A DNA stretch of 64,000 nucleotides, from assembly GCF_040954835.1 (NCBI RefSeq), contig NC_090718.1, forward strand, positions 12,043,532 to 12,107,531, read 5' to 3'. The notes under the pieces were generated by a model, which worked only from the letters and a program-made list of their open reading frames with translations, made no database searches and was not told the DNA's origin. Both the position numbers and the translations under genes were made by a program. Positions 26,701-35,149 of this stretch are shown piece by piece. Within the stretch, counting starts at the first letter, position 1, and each line of letters begins with the position of its first letter. This DNA comes from Lepisosteus oculatus. Lineage: Eukaryota > Chordata > Actinopteri > Semionotiformes > Lepisosteidae.

Positions 26701-29700
26701 CCCCAACTCATTCCCACCCTCCCACTGTGAGCATGCACGGCTACATCTAACCTAAAGCACACCTTTCTCGCTCGGCTCCTCCTCTACAGAGCCTCCAGGT
26801 GTGTCTGCAGCAGCACTCGAGTCTTCACAGCCAGAGCGCGGGTCTGAAAAATAAACCCCCGGGGCAGCTCTGTCCCCCTGGACGCGCTCCACAGCGTCAC
26901 AGACAAAGGCGCCTTGACCCCAGGCCCTGCTCCTGCACTGAACCCTCAGCGAAGACCCAAGTCATTCTTTATAAAGAAAAAAACAACAATGTATCTTGAA
27001 AATCTGCCTATTTTCATTCCCCTTTACTGCGTTTCAAATGTGGTATAAAAAAAACAAAACAGAAAAGCCGGCTGAGGAGAAATGCAGTGAAAATCCCGAG
27101 GCAGCTCGGACAGCGCTGAGGGAAATTTGATGGAGGAGTGCGAAAACAGCTTGTGCTGCACTCAGCAGCTCTGCCCTCACAGGCTGCCTTCCTACAGTAG
27201 CTCAAGCCCCTGTGACAGGCTGAACTGCAGTCTTTAATCTCTGGTAAACCTCAGGGTAACAGAACAACAGGGGCACAGAGCATGATACTGCATTGGCGCT
27301 GCAGAGAATGCAGAAGAAAGAACTAAGCTTTTGCTTTTTAATAGAGGTTTTACCTCCGTTTGCAGAGCACTGAATCTTCCAATTGAAAAAAAGCACAGAA
27401 CACAAATACTCGATTACTTTGGAATATGAAAGCAATGTTCTGACCCAGCAGGCTCCATCAGAGATTACAGACTGCACGGACACGGGCAATTTTCTTGTTA
27501 CAGCTTCAGTTCACATTGGGGTCAACCCAGTGGTATTCCAGCACGGGGCAGGTTTTATTTATCTGAGCAGACCTGCGCTGCCTTCTTGCAGTGAACAGAA
27601 CCAAAACAAGTTTGCCCAATTTCGTCACCTGAGCCTTTCGGTTTCCCCCCCGACTAAAGTGCTCTGAAATGATGAAATGCTGGTGCCTACTCCAAGGCAG
27701 TGAAAAAAGTAAATAAAAAAGGACAAAAGATTTGCTCAGATAAATAAACTGCTGCATTTGTGTAACCTGTCTCTGAACTGTTCTTCAATTACATTATAGA
27801 GCATGGCAAATTCTCGTGTTCAAATAACAAGAATGTGGGGGAACAAGGGGGTGATATTTCTGGATCTGTGGGACCTTCACCAGTGTTCAGAGGTCAGAGG
27901 TGGAGATATTCCATAATCCGTTTTCTAGTAAAAGTGGAAAACGAATTCCTCCACCTGTTACATTTCAACTGTGAAAATGATTAGTTAACCAGACAATGTC
28001 AAAATGATCACTGTCGATGATCATTTGCTTACAAAGCTGAGGATTTGGATGAAACACTCTGGAATGAGGTACAAGAGAATGACACAGGAGCCCCACCTGG
28101 GTTTTGATCCCACATGCTACTGAGTCCAGAGACCTCGCCACTAGCTCCACAGGGCTGCATCTAGAGCACAACCGGATTTTCAGGCTCATCAGCAGAAATA
28201 CCTTTGTAGACGGAAAAAAAATTCATCGCTCCAGGGTACTGCAGTTCGATGTGCACGGTGAAAAGAGCACAGCGAACACCAGACCTTCAGAAGATGGAAG
28301 AAATTTACCCCTGCTGCACTTTCCTTCCTCTCCTCTAGAGGGCAGTGGCGTCATCATCGCGGTCATCATCGTGTGTATCCTCCTCCTCGCCATCCTGGGC
28401 AGTGTCCTCTACTTCCTGTACAAGAAGGGCAGGATCCCCTGTGGCCGCTCGGGCAAGCAGGACATGTGAGTCTCCTTCAGACGTTCAGGACTTTAATGTA
28501 ATCTCCCATTAAGGGTGAGCATAGGCTTATGATGGGTTAAAATGGAAACAGAAAACAATACCATTTCTATAGATACTGTATCATAATGCAGTCATTGGTA
28601 GATCGGGAGCACAGATTCAACAAGGCCAACAAAGGAAGACCATTTTTAGGTGGTTATGGGGATCATACGTAAAAAAAGGAAAAAGCAAGGGCAAATCTTG
28701 ATTAAGAAATCCCCAAAAATATAACGGAACTGCTTTTTAATTGACAGATCCCAGCTGACACTAGGGTAGACGGGGAAATGATCAAGCAAAGGCTTTGTTT
28801 TGATGCTCGGCCTGCAGCACAAGTCAACAATTTAGGGTTTGGGTGTAGTTTATGGGTGGGTGTTGGGTAAGAGGAGAATGCTGTGGCAAAACGTAGGCCG
28901 AGCAGAAAGCAAGTACATTTATGAAGTGGGGATGCTGGAAAGGTTGGTGAGTGTGTGTTGGGGTGAGGGATGACAGGTGCTCAGGGTGCAGTTTTAGGGC
29001 TTTAAGGTCCAGCTGAGAGCAAGGCTGAGGATTAGGAGGAGGAAAAAGGTTAGTGTTGTCAATGTAGTAGCAGCAGCTGTGTGTTTCTTGGGTTAATGCT
29101 GCTGGTGGTAACAGTGGGCGTGTTCCTCCTCAGCACAAAGGAAAAAACCACGAAGGACGACATCGTTGTGGAGATGAAGGCAGAAAAGCCAGCTGAGGAG
29201 ACAGTGCTGCTACAGGGAGTCAATGGTGAAAAGAAACCCCCCAGTGACCAGGTAACTATAGAGGCTCAAATAAAAAAATCAACGGCTTTGAAGCTTAAAG
29301 GCTTCACTGATCTGTGTTTCATGTTGCTTTTGTTGGAAACAAATTTCCAGAATACAAGTGGTCTTTCCGACAGAGATTAGTACTTTATCAAATCAGTAGA
29401 GAAAACATCTCTGTACTAGGGCCCTACCAATATCTTGATAGTTGCAGATTCCACACTATTTATATATTGGGCTTCAACAGCAATGTCTTCCTATGTACTG
29501 GACTGCATTACAAAACACAGAGCTTCTGCAGGCATGTTACAGAGTTGCAGCACTTGAGGTTGACTTTCCAGCTCTTTGCGTGCTGGGATAAGCGATGTAG
29601 CCGTATCTTAAATATGTCACCCTGCAATATCTCCCTTCAGGCTGTTTACGTTCTCCTGTTTCTTTCTCTTCTCTTTGTTTTTCTTCTGGAGTAAAGTGCG

Positions 29701-29726
29701 AGAAATACATCGACCTGCGGAACTGA
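17599..29726 (+). CDS. mcam: mcam (CD146/MUC18) cell adhesion receptor, 15 exons, signal-peptide exon not found
   Basis: Single-pass membrane glycoprotein of the Ig superfamily, known in this family for endothelial, neural and smooth-muscle adhesion. Joining 17599-17723, 18215-18428, 18922-18992, 19553-19640, 20683-20862, 21672-21799, 22154-22307, 22738-22853, 23637-23778, 23903-24030, 25037-25178, 25820-25858, 28339-28465, 29134-29251 and 29697-29726 gives one open frame of about 600 residues. All introns are GT-AG and all phases agree. Five Ig domains, each with its cysteine pair, are followed by a Thr/Ser stem, a membrane helix and a tail ending EKYIDLRN, close to the human EKYIDLRH end. 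The tail sequence and the 2V+3C2 layout separate it from BCAM and ALCAM. Human MCAM has 16 exons and 646 residues, so only exon 1 (signal peptide, ending in phase 1) is missing; it should lie upstream. The gene faces cbl tail to tail. Confidence 0.93.
18215..18428 (+). CDS. mcam: mcam exon 3: second half of Ig V1 domain
   Basis: Phase 0 in, phase 1 out (gtaaga donor). It carries the V-set signature of a D-x-A/G-x-F-x-C type (DARDFICQV) and N-glycosylation sequons NVS, NGT and NRT. It completes the first Ig domain. Confidence 0.93.
18922..18992 (+). CDS. mcam: mcam exon 4: linker and start of Ig domain 2
   Basis: A short 71-nt exon between a tctgcag acceptor and a gtcaga donor, phase 1 in and phase 0 out. 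It encodes the TPEFPVIEG stretch leading into the second Ig domain. It is supported mainly by splice phase and by position against human MCAM (KAPEEPNIQV). Confidence 0.82.
19553..19640 (+). CDS. mcam: mcam exon 5: Ig domain 2, first cysteine
   Basis: Acceptor gtgcag and donor gtgagt, phase 0 in and phase 1 out. It encodes IASCEVRNGYPQPNVTWYR, close to human ATCVGRNGYPIPQVIWYK, with the B-strand cysteine, core tryptophan and an NVT sequon. Confidence 0.93.
20495..20660 (+). repeat. 40-bp minisatellite next to mcam exon 6
   Basis: TGAAGAATGTGTTTCTGTGT recurs at exactly 40-bp steps (20511, 20551, 20591, 20631). Decayed copies continue leftward to about 20260. The array ends about 20 bp before the exon 6 acceptor. 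Confidence 0.92.
20683..20862 (+). CDS. mcam: mcam exon 6: Ig domain 2, second half
   Basis: Acceptor tgtttag and donor gtgagc, phase 1 in and out. It encodes KEDKDATFYCEVTY, matching human KEDKDAQFYCELNY, and ends with an NIT sequon. The acceptor follows directly after a 40-bp minisatellite (20495-20660). Confidence 0.93.
21672..21799 (+). CDS. mcam: mcam exon 7: Ig C2 domain 3, first half
   Basis: Acceptor tccacag and donor gtaaga, phase 1 in and phase 0 out. It encodes LIKEGDTVKLRCRGDGNPPP, equivalent to human MLKEGDRVEIRCLADGNPPP, with the B-strand cysteine of the first C2-type domain. Confidence 0.94.
22154..22307 (+). CDS. mcam: mcam exon 8: Ig C2 domain 3, second half
   Basis: Acceptor cggtcag and donor gtgagt, phase 0 in and phase 1 out. 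It encodes ARTDSGLYQCKTLDLDT, matching human RKEHSGRYECQGLDLDT, with the F-strand D-x-G-x-Y-x-C motif. Confidence 0.94.
22738..22853 (+). CDS. mcam: mcam exon 9: Ig C2 domain 4, first half
   Basis: Acceptor tctgcag and donor gtaaga, phase 1 in and phase 0 out. It encodes VEGDRLIVSCNALSS and a VVWKK core tryptophan strand of the fourth Ig domain. Confidence 0.91.
23088..23600 (-). repeat. gcgctatataag-family repeat, copy 2 (longest), in mcam intron
   Basis: The longest copy, about 510 bp, filling most of the mcam intron 22854-23636. It shares CTCCACTCAAAGCGCTTTAC at one end, and extends past the region matched in copies 4 and 6 to a GTGAGCACCCCCTACTGGTC stretch. The family looks like a non-autonomous element; its class is not determined here. 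Confidence 0.8.
23637..23778 (+). CDS. mcam: mcam exon 10: Ig C2 domain 4, second half
   Basis: Acceptor ggtctag and donor gtgagt, phase 0 in and phase 1 out. It encodes TFDTAGEYVCEVSVPELPGL, comparable to human EAGGGYRCVASVPSIPGL. Nearly all of the preceding intron is a dispersed repeat that ends close to this acceptor. Confidence 0.92.
23903..24030 (+). CDS. mcam: mcam exon 11: Ig C2 domain 5, first half
   Basis: Acceptor cttgtcag and donor gtacct, phase 1 in and phase 0 out. It encodes ETVGKFVNLTCEARAYPQPK, equivalent to human NMVLNLSCEASGHPRPT, with an NLT sequon at the B-strand cysteine. Confidence 0.93.
25037..25178 (+). CDS. mcam: mcam exon 12: Ig C2 domain 5, second half
   Basis: Acceptor gtttcag and donor gtgagt, phase 0 in and phase 1 out. 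It encodes GLQAACNASNEAGF, equivalent to human GVECTASNDLGK, completing the fifth Ig domain. It contains an NAS sequon. Confidence 0.92.
25820..25858 (+). CDS. mcam: mcam exon 13: juxtamembrane stem
   Basis: A 39-nt exon (acceptor attccag, donor gtgagt, phase 1 in and out) encoding PLVTTSTAPSTT. It is Thr/Ser/Pro-rich and likely O-glycosylated. The human stem is longer, so this fish stem is short unless a further exon was missed in the following 2.5-kb intron. Confidence 0.8.
26315..26650. repeat. Probable interspersed repeat in mcam intron
   Basis: Starts AATCAGAGTCAGAATCTACT and TTTATTGAAATTTTC, a tail pattern like the ttattggcca end of the V-SINE at 61905. The body is unclassified. Confidence 0.35.
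26790..26854 (+). other. mcam: Candidate alternative terminal exon of mcam (membrane-less form)
   Basis: A strong pyrimidine-rich acceptor (ggctcctcctctacag) lies inside the intron before the membrane exon. In the phase left by the stem exon (phase 1) the sequence reads EPPGVSAAALESSQPERGSE, one Lys, and then TAA at 26852-26854. An AATAAA overlaps the stop (26850-26855). Used as a last exon it would give a secreted MCAM ectodomain. No transcript evidence is available; it may be a chance match. Confidence 0.25.
28050..28170 (-). repeat. Possible SINE fragment in mcam intron
   Basis: On the - strand GAGCTAGTGGCGAGGTCTCT and GGGATCAAAACCC resemble degenerate pol III A and B boxes. It lies 170 bp upstream of the membrane exon. 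Confidence 0.35.
28339..28465 (+). CDS. mcam: mcam exon 14: transmembrane helix and basic juxtamembrane segment
   Basis: Acceptor cctctag and donor gtgagt, phase 1 in and phase 2 out. It encodes a hydrophobic helix starting GVIIAVIIVCILLLAILG, then LYFLYKKGRIPCGRSGKQD, nearly the human LYFLYKKGKLPCRRSGKQE. The KKG-basic patch is the known ERM-protein docking area in MCAM. This exon fixes the identity as MCAM. Confidence 0.96.
29134..29251 (+). CDS. mcam: mcam exon 15: cytoplasmic tail
   Basis: Acceptor cctcag and donor gtaact, phase 2 in and phase 0 out. It encodes DDIVVEMKAEKPAEETVLLQ, like human SELVVEVKSDKLPEEMGLLQ. It retains the dileucine used for basolateral sorting in the mammalian long isoform. 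Confidence 0.94.
29697..29726 (+). CDS. mcam: mcam exon 16: terminal coding exon with stop
   Basis: After a T-rich tract and an aaag acceptor, the frame reads CEKYIDLRN and then TGA at 29724-29726. Human ends GEKYIDLRH. YIDL is a tyrosine-based endocytic motif. The 3' UTR begins at 29727. Confidence 0.92.
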   Translation, partial: CEKYIDLRN

Positions 29727-30079
29727 GGCCCGGAACGGAAAAGGGTGTAAAAGAGATGGAAAATCGCTTGCTCCTCCTTCGAGTTTTGCGCAAGGTGTCA
29801 TTTTAGCAAAGCAGATCCTCCTGTAGATACGTTCATGAGCCCTTTTAGAATCCCGTCCCCACACAGCTAGTCACAGCTCGAGACGGCTCCTTTCAGAGAG
29901 GGACATTCGGAAACGAATCCCAGATGGGGCGACCAAAACTTCTCTCGGAGACAGAAACGTTAAATTTTTAGTTGAAAATCCCTTTTTTTATACTTTGTGT
30001 TTTTTTTTATTTCCATTGCCATTCCAGGCAATGGGTGTAAATGATGTTTATTTTTGTTGTGCGTGGCGTTTGTAATATA

Positions 30080-30292
30080 CAGTGCCTTGCGAAAGTATTC
30101 GGCCCCCTTGAACTTTTCAACCTTTTGACACATTTCAGGCTTCAAACATAAAGATATAAATTTTTTATTTTATGTGAAGAATCACCAACAAGTGGGACAC
30201 AATTGTGAAGTGGAACGAAATCTATTGGATTTTTGAAACTTTTTTAACTAATAAAAAAATGAAAAGTGGGGCGTGCAAAATTATTCGGCCCC
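30080..30292 (+). repeat. Tc1 left terminal inverted repeat
   Basis: 213 bp, matching the right repeat (31497-31709) in inverse orientation with two substitutions by eye. It contains outer and inner transposase-site-like copies ending in CGGCCCC. Confidence 0.95.
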
Positions 30293-30298
30293 CTTGCG

Positions 30299-31318
30299 TT
30301 AATACTTTGTAGAGCCACCTTTTGCTGCGATTACAGCTGCAAGTCGCTTGGGGTATGTCTCTATCAGTTTTGCACATCGAGAGACTGAAATTCTTGCCCA
30401 TTCTTCCTTGCAAAACAGCTCGAGCTCAGTGAGGTTGGATGGAGAGCGTTTGTGAACAGCAGTTTTCAGCTCTTTCCACAGATTCTCGATTGGATTCAGG
30501 TCTGGACTTTGACTTGGCCATTCAAACACCTGGATACGTTTATTTGTGAACCATTCCTTTGTAGATTTTGCTGTATGTTTGGGATCATTGTCTTGTTGGA
30601 AGATAAATCTCCGTCCCAGTTTCAGGTCTTTTGCAGACTCCAACAGGTTTTCATCCAGAATGGTCCTGTATTTGGCTGCATCCATCTTCCCCTCAATTTT
30701 AACCATCTTCCCTGTCCCTGCTGAAGAAAAGCAGGCCCAAACCATGATGCTGCCACCACCATGTTTGAGAGTGGGGATGGTGTGTTGAGGGTGATGAGCT
30801 GTGTTGCTTTTACGCCAAACATATCGTTTTGCATTGTGGCCAAAAAGTTCGATTTTGGTTTCATCTGACCAGAGCACCTTCTTCCACATGTTTGGGGTGT
30901 CTCCCAGGTGGCTTGTGGCAAACTTTAGACGAGACTTTTTATGGATATCTTTGAGAAATGGCTTTCTTCTTGCCACTCTTCCATAAAGGCCAGATTTGTG
31001 CAGTGTAAGACTGATTGTTGTCCTATGGACAGACTCTCCCACCTCAGCTGTAGTTCTCTGCAGTTCATCCAGAGTGATCATGGGCCTCTTGGCTGCATCT
31101 CTGATCAGTCTTCTCCTTGTCTGAGCTGAAAGTTTAGAGGGATGGCCAGGTCTTGGTAGATTTGCAGTGGTCTGATACTCCTTCCATTTCAAGATGATCG
31201 CTTGCACAGTGCTCCTTGGGATGTTTGAAGCTTGGGAAATCTTTTTGTATCCAAATCCGGCTTTAAACTTCTCCACAACAGTATTACGGACCTGCCTGGT
31301 GTGTTCCTTGGTCTTCAT
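30299..31318 (-). CDS. Tc1-family DD34E transposase, 339 aa, full length
   Basis: Cut-and-paste transposase that binds the inverted repeats and moves the element between TA sites. The N-terminal half (residues about 1-110) holds a paired-like helix-turn-helix (GFGYKKISQASNIPRSTVQ), then a GRPR-like hinge (LPRPGHPSKLS) and a second HTH. The catalytic core has the first Asp in VLWSDETK, the second in QQDNDPKH and Glu in NPIENLW. Exactly 34 residues separate the second Asp and the Glu, so it is DD34E. A glycine-rich GGGSIMVWACF box precedes the second Asp. Family length is about 340 residues, so nothing is missing; ATG at 31318, stop at 30301-30299. No frameshift or internal stop is seen, so activity is possible but not shown. 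Confidence 0.97.
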   Translation of the reverse strand: MKTKEHTRQVRNTVVEKFKAGFGYKKISQASNIPRSTVQAIILKWKEYQTTANLPRPGHPSKLSAQTRRRLIRDAAKRPMITLDELQRTTAEVGESVHRTTISLTLHKSGLYGRVARRKPFLKDIHKKSRLKFATSHLGDTPNMWKKVLWSDETKIELFGHNAKRYVWRKSNTAHHPQHTIPTLKHGGGSIMVWACFSSAGTGKMVKIEGKMDAAKYRTILDENLLESAKDLKLGRRFIFQQDNDPKHTAKSTKEWFTNKRIQVFEWPSQSPDLNPIENLWKELKTAVHKRSPSNLTELELFCKEEWARISVSRCAKLIETYPKRLAAVIAAKGGSTKY

Positions 31319-31496
31319 GATGCTCTCTGCGCTTTCAACAGAACCTTGAGACTATCACAGAGCAGGTGCATTTATACAGAGACTTGATTACACACAGGTG
31401 GATTCTATTTATCACCATCAGTCATTTAGGACAACATTGGATCATTCAGAGATCCTCGCTGAACTTCTGGAGTGAGTTTGCTGCACTGAAAGAAAA

Positions 31497-31709
31497 GGGG
31501 CCGAATAATTTTGCACGCCCCACTTTTCATTTTTTTATTAGTTAAAAAAGTTTCAAAAATCCAATAGATTTCGTTCCACTTCACAATTGTGTCCCACTTG
31601 TTGGTGATTCTTCACATAAAATAAAAAAATTATATCTTTATGTTTGAAGCCTGAAATGTGGCAAAAGGTTGAAAAGTTCAAGGGGGCCGAATACTTTCGC
31701 AAGGCACTG
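31497..31709 (-). repeat. Tc1 right terminal inverted repeat
   Basis: Inverse copy of 30080-30292, ending GGCACTG next to the TA target duplication at 31710-31711. Confidence 0.95.
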
Positions 31710-33589
31710 TATACTGTAGTATTTAAAATAACTTCACGACAAAACGACTTTAAAACAGAAATGGCACCGGTACTTCAATCACGGCGGCTTCCACTGTGCT
31801 TAACGCAATTTCTTTTTTGATGTTTTAGCTTTCCCTTTTCGATAGAAGAATCGATAGAACGCCCCTAACCCGAACCCTAACGCTAACACAACACTGAGAT
31901 ACTGCGAGCTCCATCCTTACAGAGTGATGCAGAGACCACTGTGCTAGACTGGTGTCTCTCGTACCAGTAGGCCCTCTAGTTTTAGCCCTTAGCTTTCAGA
32001 TCTCTTACATATCTTACAGCCTGTGCCTTGTTCATTTGGCTGCCAATTGCATGGCTTGTTAAGAACACACATGCAAACAGAAGGATCCTGTTCACGAAAC
32101 CCTCACGTTTTGGTTTTGGTTGAGATCGACGACGAAACAGAATATCAGGCTCCTTTTTGGCTCGGACACATTATCACCGAATCATGCTTGGGCACGCAGC
32201 ATGTGAACGAAATGCCCTGAAAGTATCACCTGCAAGAACGGGAACATCCTTAAGGAGGTAGATGAGGGACAGGGCTATTCCATCACCAATATACTCATTC
32301 CAAGTCACTTTGAAACTGCAACAACATCGCTTGGGCAAGGTGGGGTACATGAAGAACTGAGCGTAAATAAGTACCTCCTGTTTTTTTTCCGCATACGTTT
32401 TACTTTGCTACATGGGAGGAAAAAAAAGCGTTATGGGTCTCGGGTATGGCTTTGTTTCCTTATGCCCGATACGTCTTTCCTGAGCTTTGTAAAAATGAAT
32501 TCATTTCAGGTCTCTCCAATCCTCTTCTATTGATTTGCTCTGAGGTCTTGTGTTAACAATAAAGCAGCAAACAGGCCCAAAGACCAAACAGTCGCCTCAG
32601 CAAGAGCAGTAAAAACGCAATCTAAACCTGAGACAGCGTTGCAGGAGATCGGGGCTCTTCTCTGGACACTTGACTGCAATGGAATGAATGGAAGACCTGG
32701 GTTTCTTGGTGCAACACTGGTATGCAAAACCAGTGCTGCCTAATTAACAAGACAATGTCAAGTGCTACACAAATACCAATAGTTAGACTTCAGCTACAGT
32801 TATGGCTTCCACTGCAGAGAGGATGCCTGGGATCTGTAGCCTCAGCCAAGTGGGAACACCTGAAACATGGCAGAAAGCATGAAAATAATTCCCTCACCTC
32901 TCAGCAGCACATGGAAAGTGGAGGGAAATTCCCAGGTCCCTCACCCTTCTTTCAGTTGTGTCTTGTAGTTCACGGTTGCCGGGAATTTCAAGAGGGAAAA
33001 ATGGGGATTTGGAGGCGGGAGGGATTTCTGTAGAAGTTACATTACAGGGTTTCCAAGTTTCGGGGCAGGGTGTGAAAATGACGGTTATGTTCACCTCCTT
33101 CCTCGGTGGGCTGAACTGAGTCCTCAGTGCTCCCTCTAACTGGGGGTCTAGCAAGGGGAGAGACAGACCAGATACTTTTACACTCCGTTTCCCTTGTTCA
33201 CACAGAGCAGCGAGCCTTTCCTGTGAACTACCGTCAAGCTCTTGCACTGTTTGTAAATAATTGTGATGTAGAAATGTAGACTAGCTGATGGTTCAGCTGA
33301 CTGAGAGGGGCTTGTTCAGCGTTTGTTAAAAATTAGCGCCTCCTCCTAGATTGTTATCTTCCAAGTGCAGGGCTCTCTTCTGTGTTTTTGTTTTAATCCA
33401 GACATGAGTCACACTGAAATGTCTTGGTCCCTGATTTTGTGTTAGAAGAAAATGATCGTGAACCCAGAGCTGTTTTGGAAATGAAACACTGTTAAATGTG
33501 TTGTCTTGGGTTATTTTGAGTGACCTTTTAAGTGTTTAGCCTCGCAGTAGGTGTAGAGCTTAGTGTTTTACTGCAAGTCTGCAATGTTG

Positions 33590-33785
33590 AGTGCTGGGCT
33601 GCAGTGTTCAGTAGCTTAGTGCTGAGTACTGGAACGCAGCGTTCAGCAGCTTAGCCCTTAGTGCAGGATTACAGTATGTTCAGTCGGTCAGAGTTGAAGG
33701 CTGACATGCAGTGTTCAGTTGCTCAGTGTTGGGTAACTGGGCTGTAGTGTTCAGTAGCTCAGCACTGTGTGCCGGATGCCAGTTT
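33590..33785 (+). repeat. Degenerate minisatellite downstream of mcam
   Basis: About five irregular copies of a roughly 35-bp unit built on GCAGTGTTCAGTAGCTTAGT. Confidence 0.75.
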
Positions 33786-33875
33786 GTATAAATTACTGTT
33801 TATGTACTTTTAAAGCACAGCATCTGAAGGAAAGACACAACAGTCTGACTTGGGCCAAAGCAGCATTTTCCTAGT

Positions 33876-33887
33876 AATAAAAATAAA
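33876..33887 (+). terminator. Candidate mcam polyadenylation signals (overlapping pair)
   Basis: Two AATAAA hexamers at 33876-33881 and 33882-33887 lie downstream of the mcam stop on the sense strand. Confidence 0.25.
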
Positions 33888-35115
33888 CTCACAGAAAGAG
33901 AAAATTAGCATCTTTGTTACACTGCTGTTACTTTCATTTGTTTTGTTTATTTTAATGTGTTAACTTAAAATGGTGTTTGACTGTTGGGCACCTTAAGACT
34001 ACTCACTGGATAATTTATAGTCAAACCTTTTCACAGCCTTGGTCCATGACAGCGCATTAGGCTATGAGGAGGTGGGAAGAGTCAAGGTACTGTATGTAAC
34101 AAGCATTTAATCCTGCAAAGACAGACAGACACAATACAACAGCTGCTGGATGTCAGGGAGGGGTTGAGGTTGCCTTGGAAACTTCGGAATCAAACAAGGA
34201 GCATTCCAGGGGTCTGGAAAGAGCACCGACAGCCCCTGCTTCATCTTAGCCTACGCTGTCCCGAAAAGAGCTTTTCGAAACACCGTTTGACTGTAACCGA
34301 TGTGAATCTGTGAACATTAAAAGGTGTGAGGCAAGCGTAAGACCGGAACCGGGAGTCAAGTGAGACAAAACAAACATACTGTGCCTTGTTTCGATTTTTA
34401 TTTTATTTTAGCTGGATGTATTGAAGTGAACGATGTCACGTGCAGGACTAGAAATGCAAGGCTGGGAGAAGGAGACAGCGTGTTTGTTGCAGCCCCACAG
34501 AACAATCTCCAGACCTCAGGTTGGCTCCAGCAGCTCCCGAATTACATTACTAAACGAAATGAACAAGAAAGAAAAGAAGGGAACTCAATTTTCTTTGATT
34601 AAGTTAAACTATTTAAATACTGCTGACAGCTCAGATGAATCACTGTAAACATTCTTTAAAGAGCTGACTGCAACCCTAGGACTCGGAGGAATATTGCTCT
34701 GGTGTGGATTTCAAAACGACATGATAGCGACCTTCCCGCTTCTACTTTTTTTTTAATTCTTAATCTTCAGGATTTCCTGCATGTGTTTTTTTTTTTTAGA
34801 GGACTGCATATAGCACCCAAAAGAAAAAAAAATATAGAGAATTTCAGTTCTTAATTGGTTTTACACTTTCGGGTCATCCGAGTTTTTTTTTAACCTTCAC
34901 AAATGATTAAAGCAGCGTCTCCCTTCTCAGCCCTCAGCAAAATGCTTTTTGGGAGCTCTTCTAACCTCTGAAAACTGTAAACGACTGTTAAAATCTTCCT
35001 CTTCCTCTGATTTTTAATGGTGTTTTTTTTTGCTACTGTGTGTAAATTAAGATGTACTTGTGAACCTGAAGCTTGTAGTTATTTTTTACTGTTGTTTTGA
35101 AAGAAAACAATGCCA

Positions 35116-35121
35116 AATAAA
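35116..35121 (+). terminator. Candidate distal mcam polyadenylation signal
   Basis: AATAAA following a T-rich stretch, with a T-rich segment about 35 nt downstream (35157-35164). It is the last convincing hexamer before sequence character changes at about 35.2 kb. Confidence 0.35.
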
Positions 35122-35149
35122 CGTGACTTAAAAACAAACACCCACATTT

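Larger units (their letters stand above)
30080..31709 (-). mobile_element. Complete Tc1/mariner (DD34E) transposon with intact transposase
   Basis: A 1,630-bp element bounded by CAGTGCCTTGCG at the left and its inverse at the right, each flanked by the TA target dinucleotide (30078-30079 and 31710-31711). Terminal inverted repeats are 213 bp (30080-30292 and 31497-31709) and differ at two positions by eye. Each repeat holds an outer and an inner copy of a TATTCGGCCCC-type motif, the IR/DR layout of Sleeping Beauty-like elements. One uninterrupted transposase gene lies between them on the - strand. Near-identical ends and an open gene mean recent insertion. It sits about 350 bp past the mcam stop, antisense to mcam. 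Fish and lamprey genomes are known to share closely similar Tc1 elements, which fits horizontal spread. Confidence 0.97.
29727..35140 (+). other. Probable mcam 3' UTR / downstream flank
   Basis: From the mcam stop to the AATAAA at 35116-35121 there is no second gene on the + strand. The stretch contains the Tc1 element (30080-31709), a degenerate minisatellite (33590-33785) and other AATAAA hexamers at 32558, 33876 and 33882. Sequence around 34,700-35,130 is T-rich and UTR-like. The true end is undecided; human MCAM has a 3' UTR of only about 1.4 kb, so the transcript may stop earlier. Confidence 0.4.

Noticed and set aside
30452..31129. Several + strand open frames inside the transposon
   Set aside because: All are antisense shadows of the transposase gene.
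31862..31886. Telomere-like CCCTAA repeats
   Set aside because: Only two near-perfect units in a degenerate context; too short for an interstitial telomere claim.
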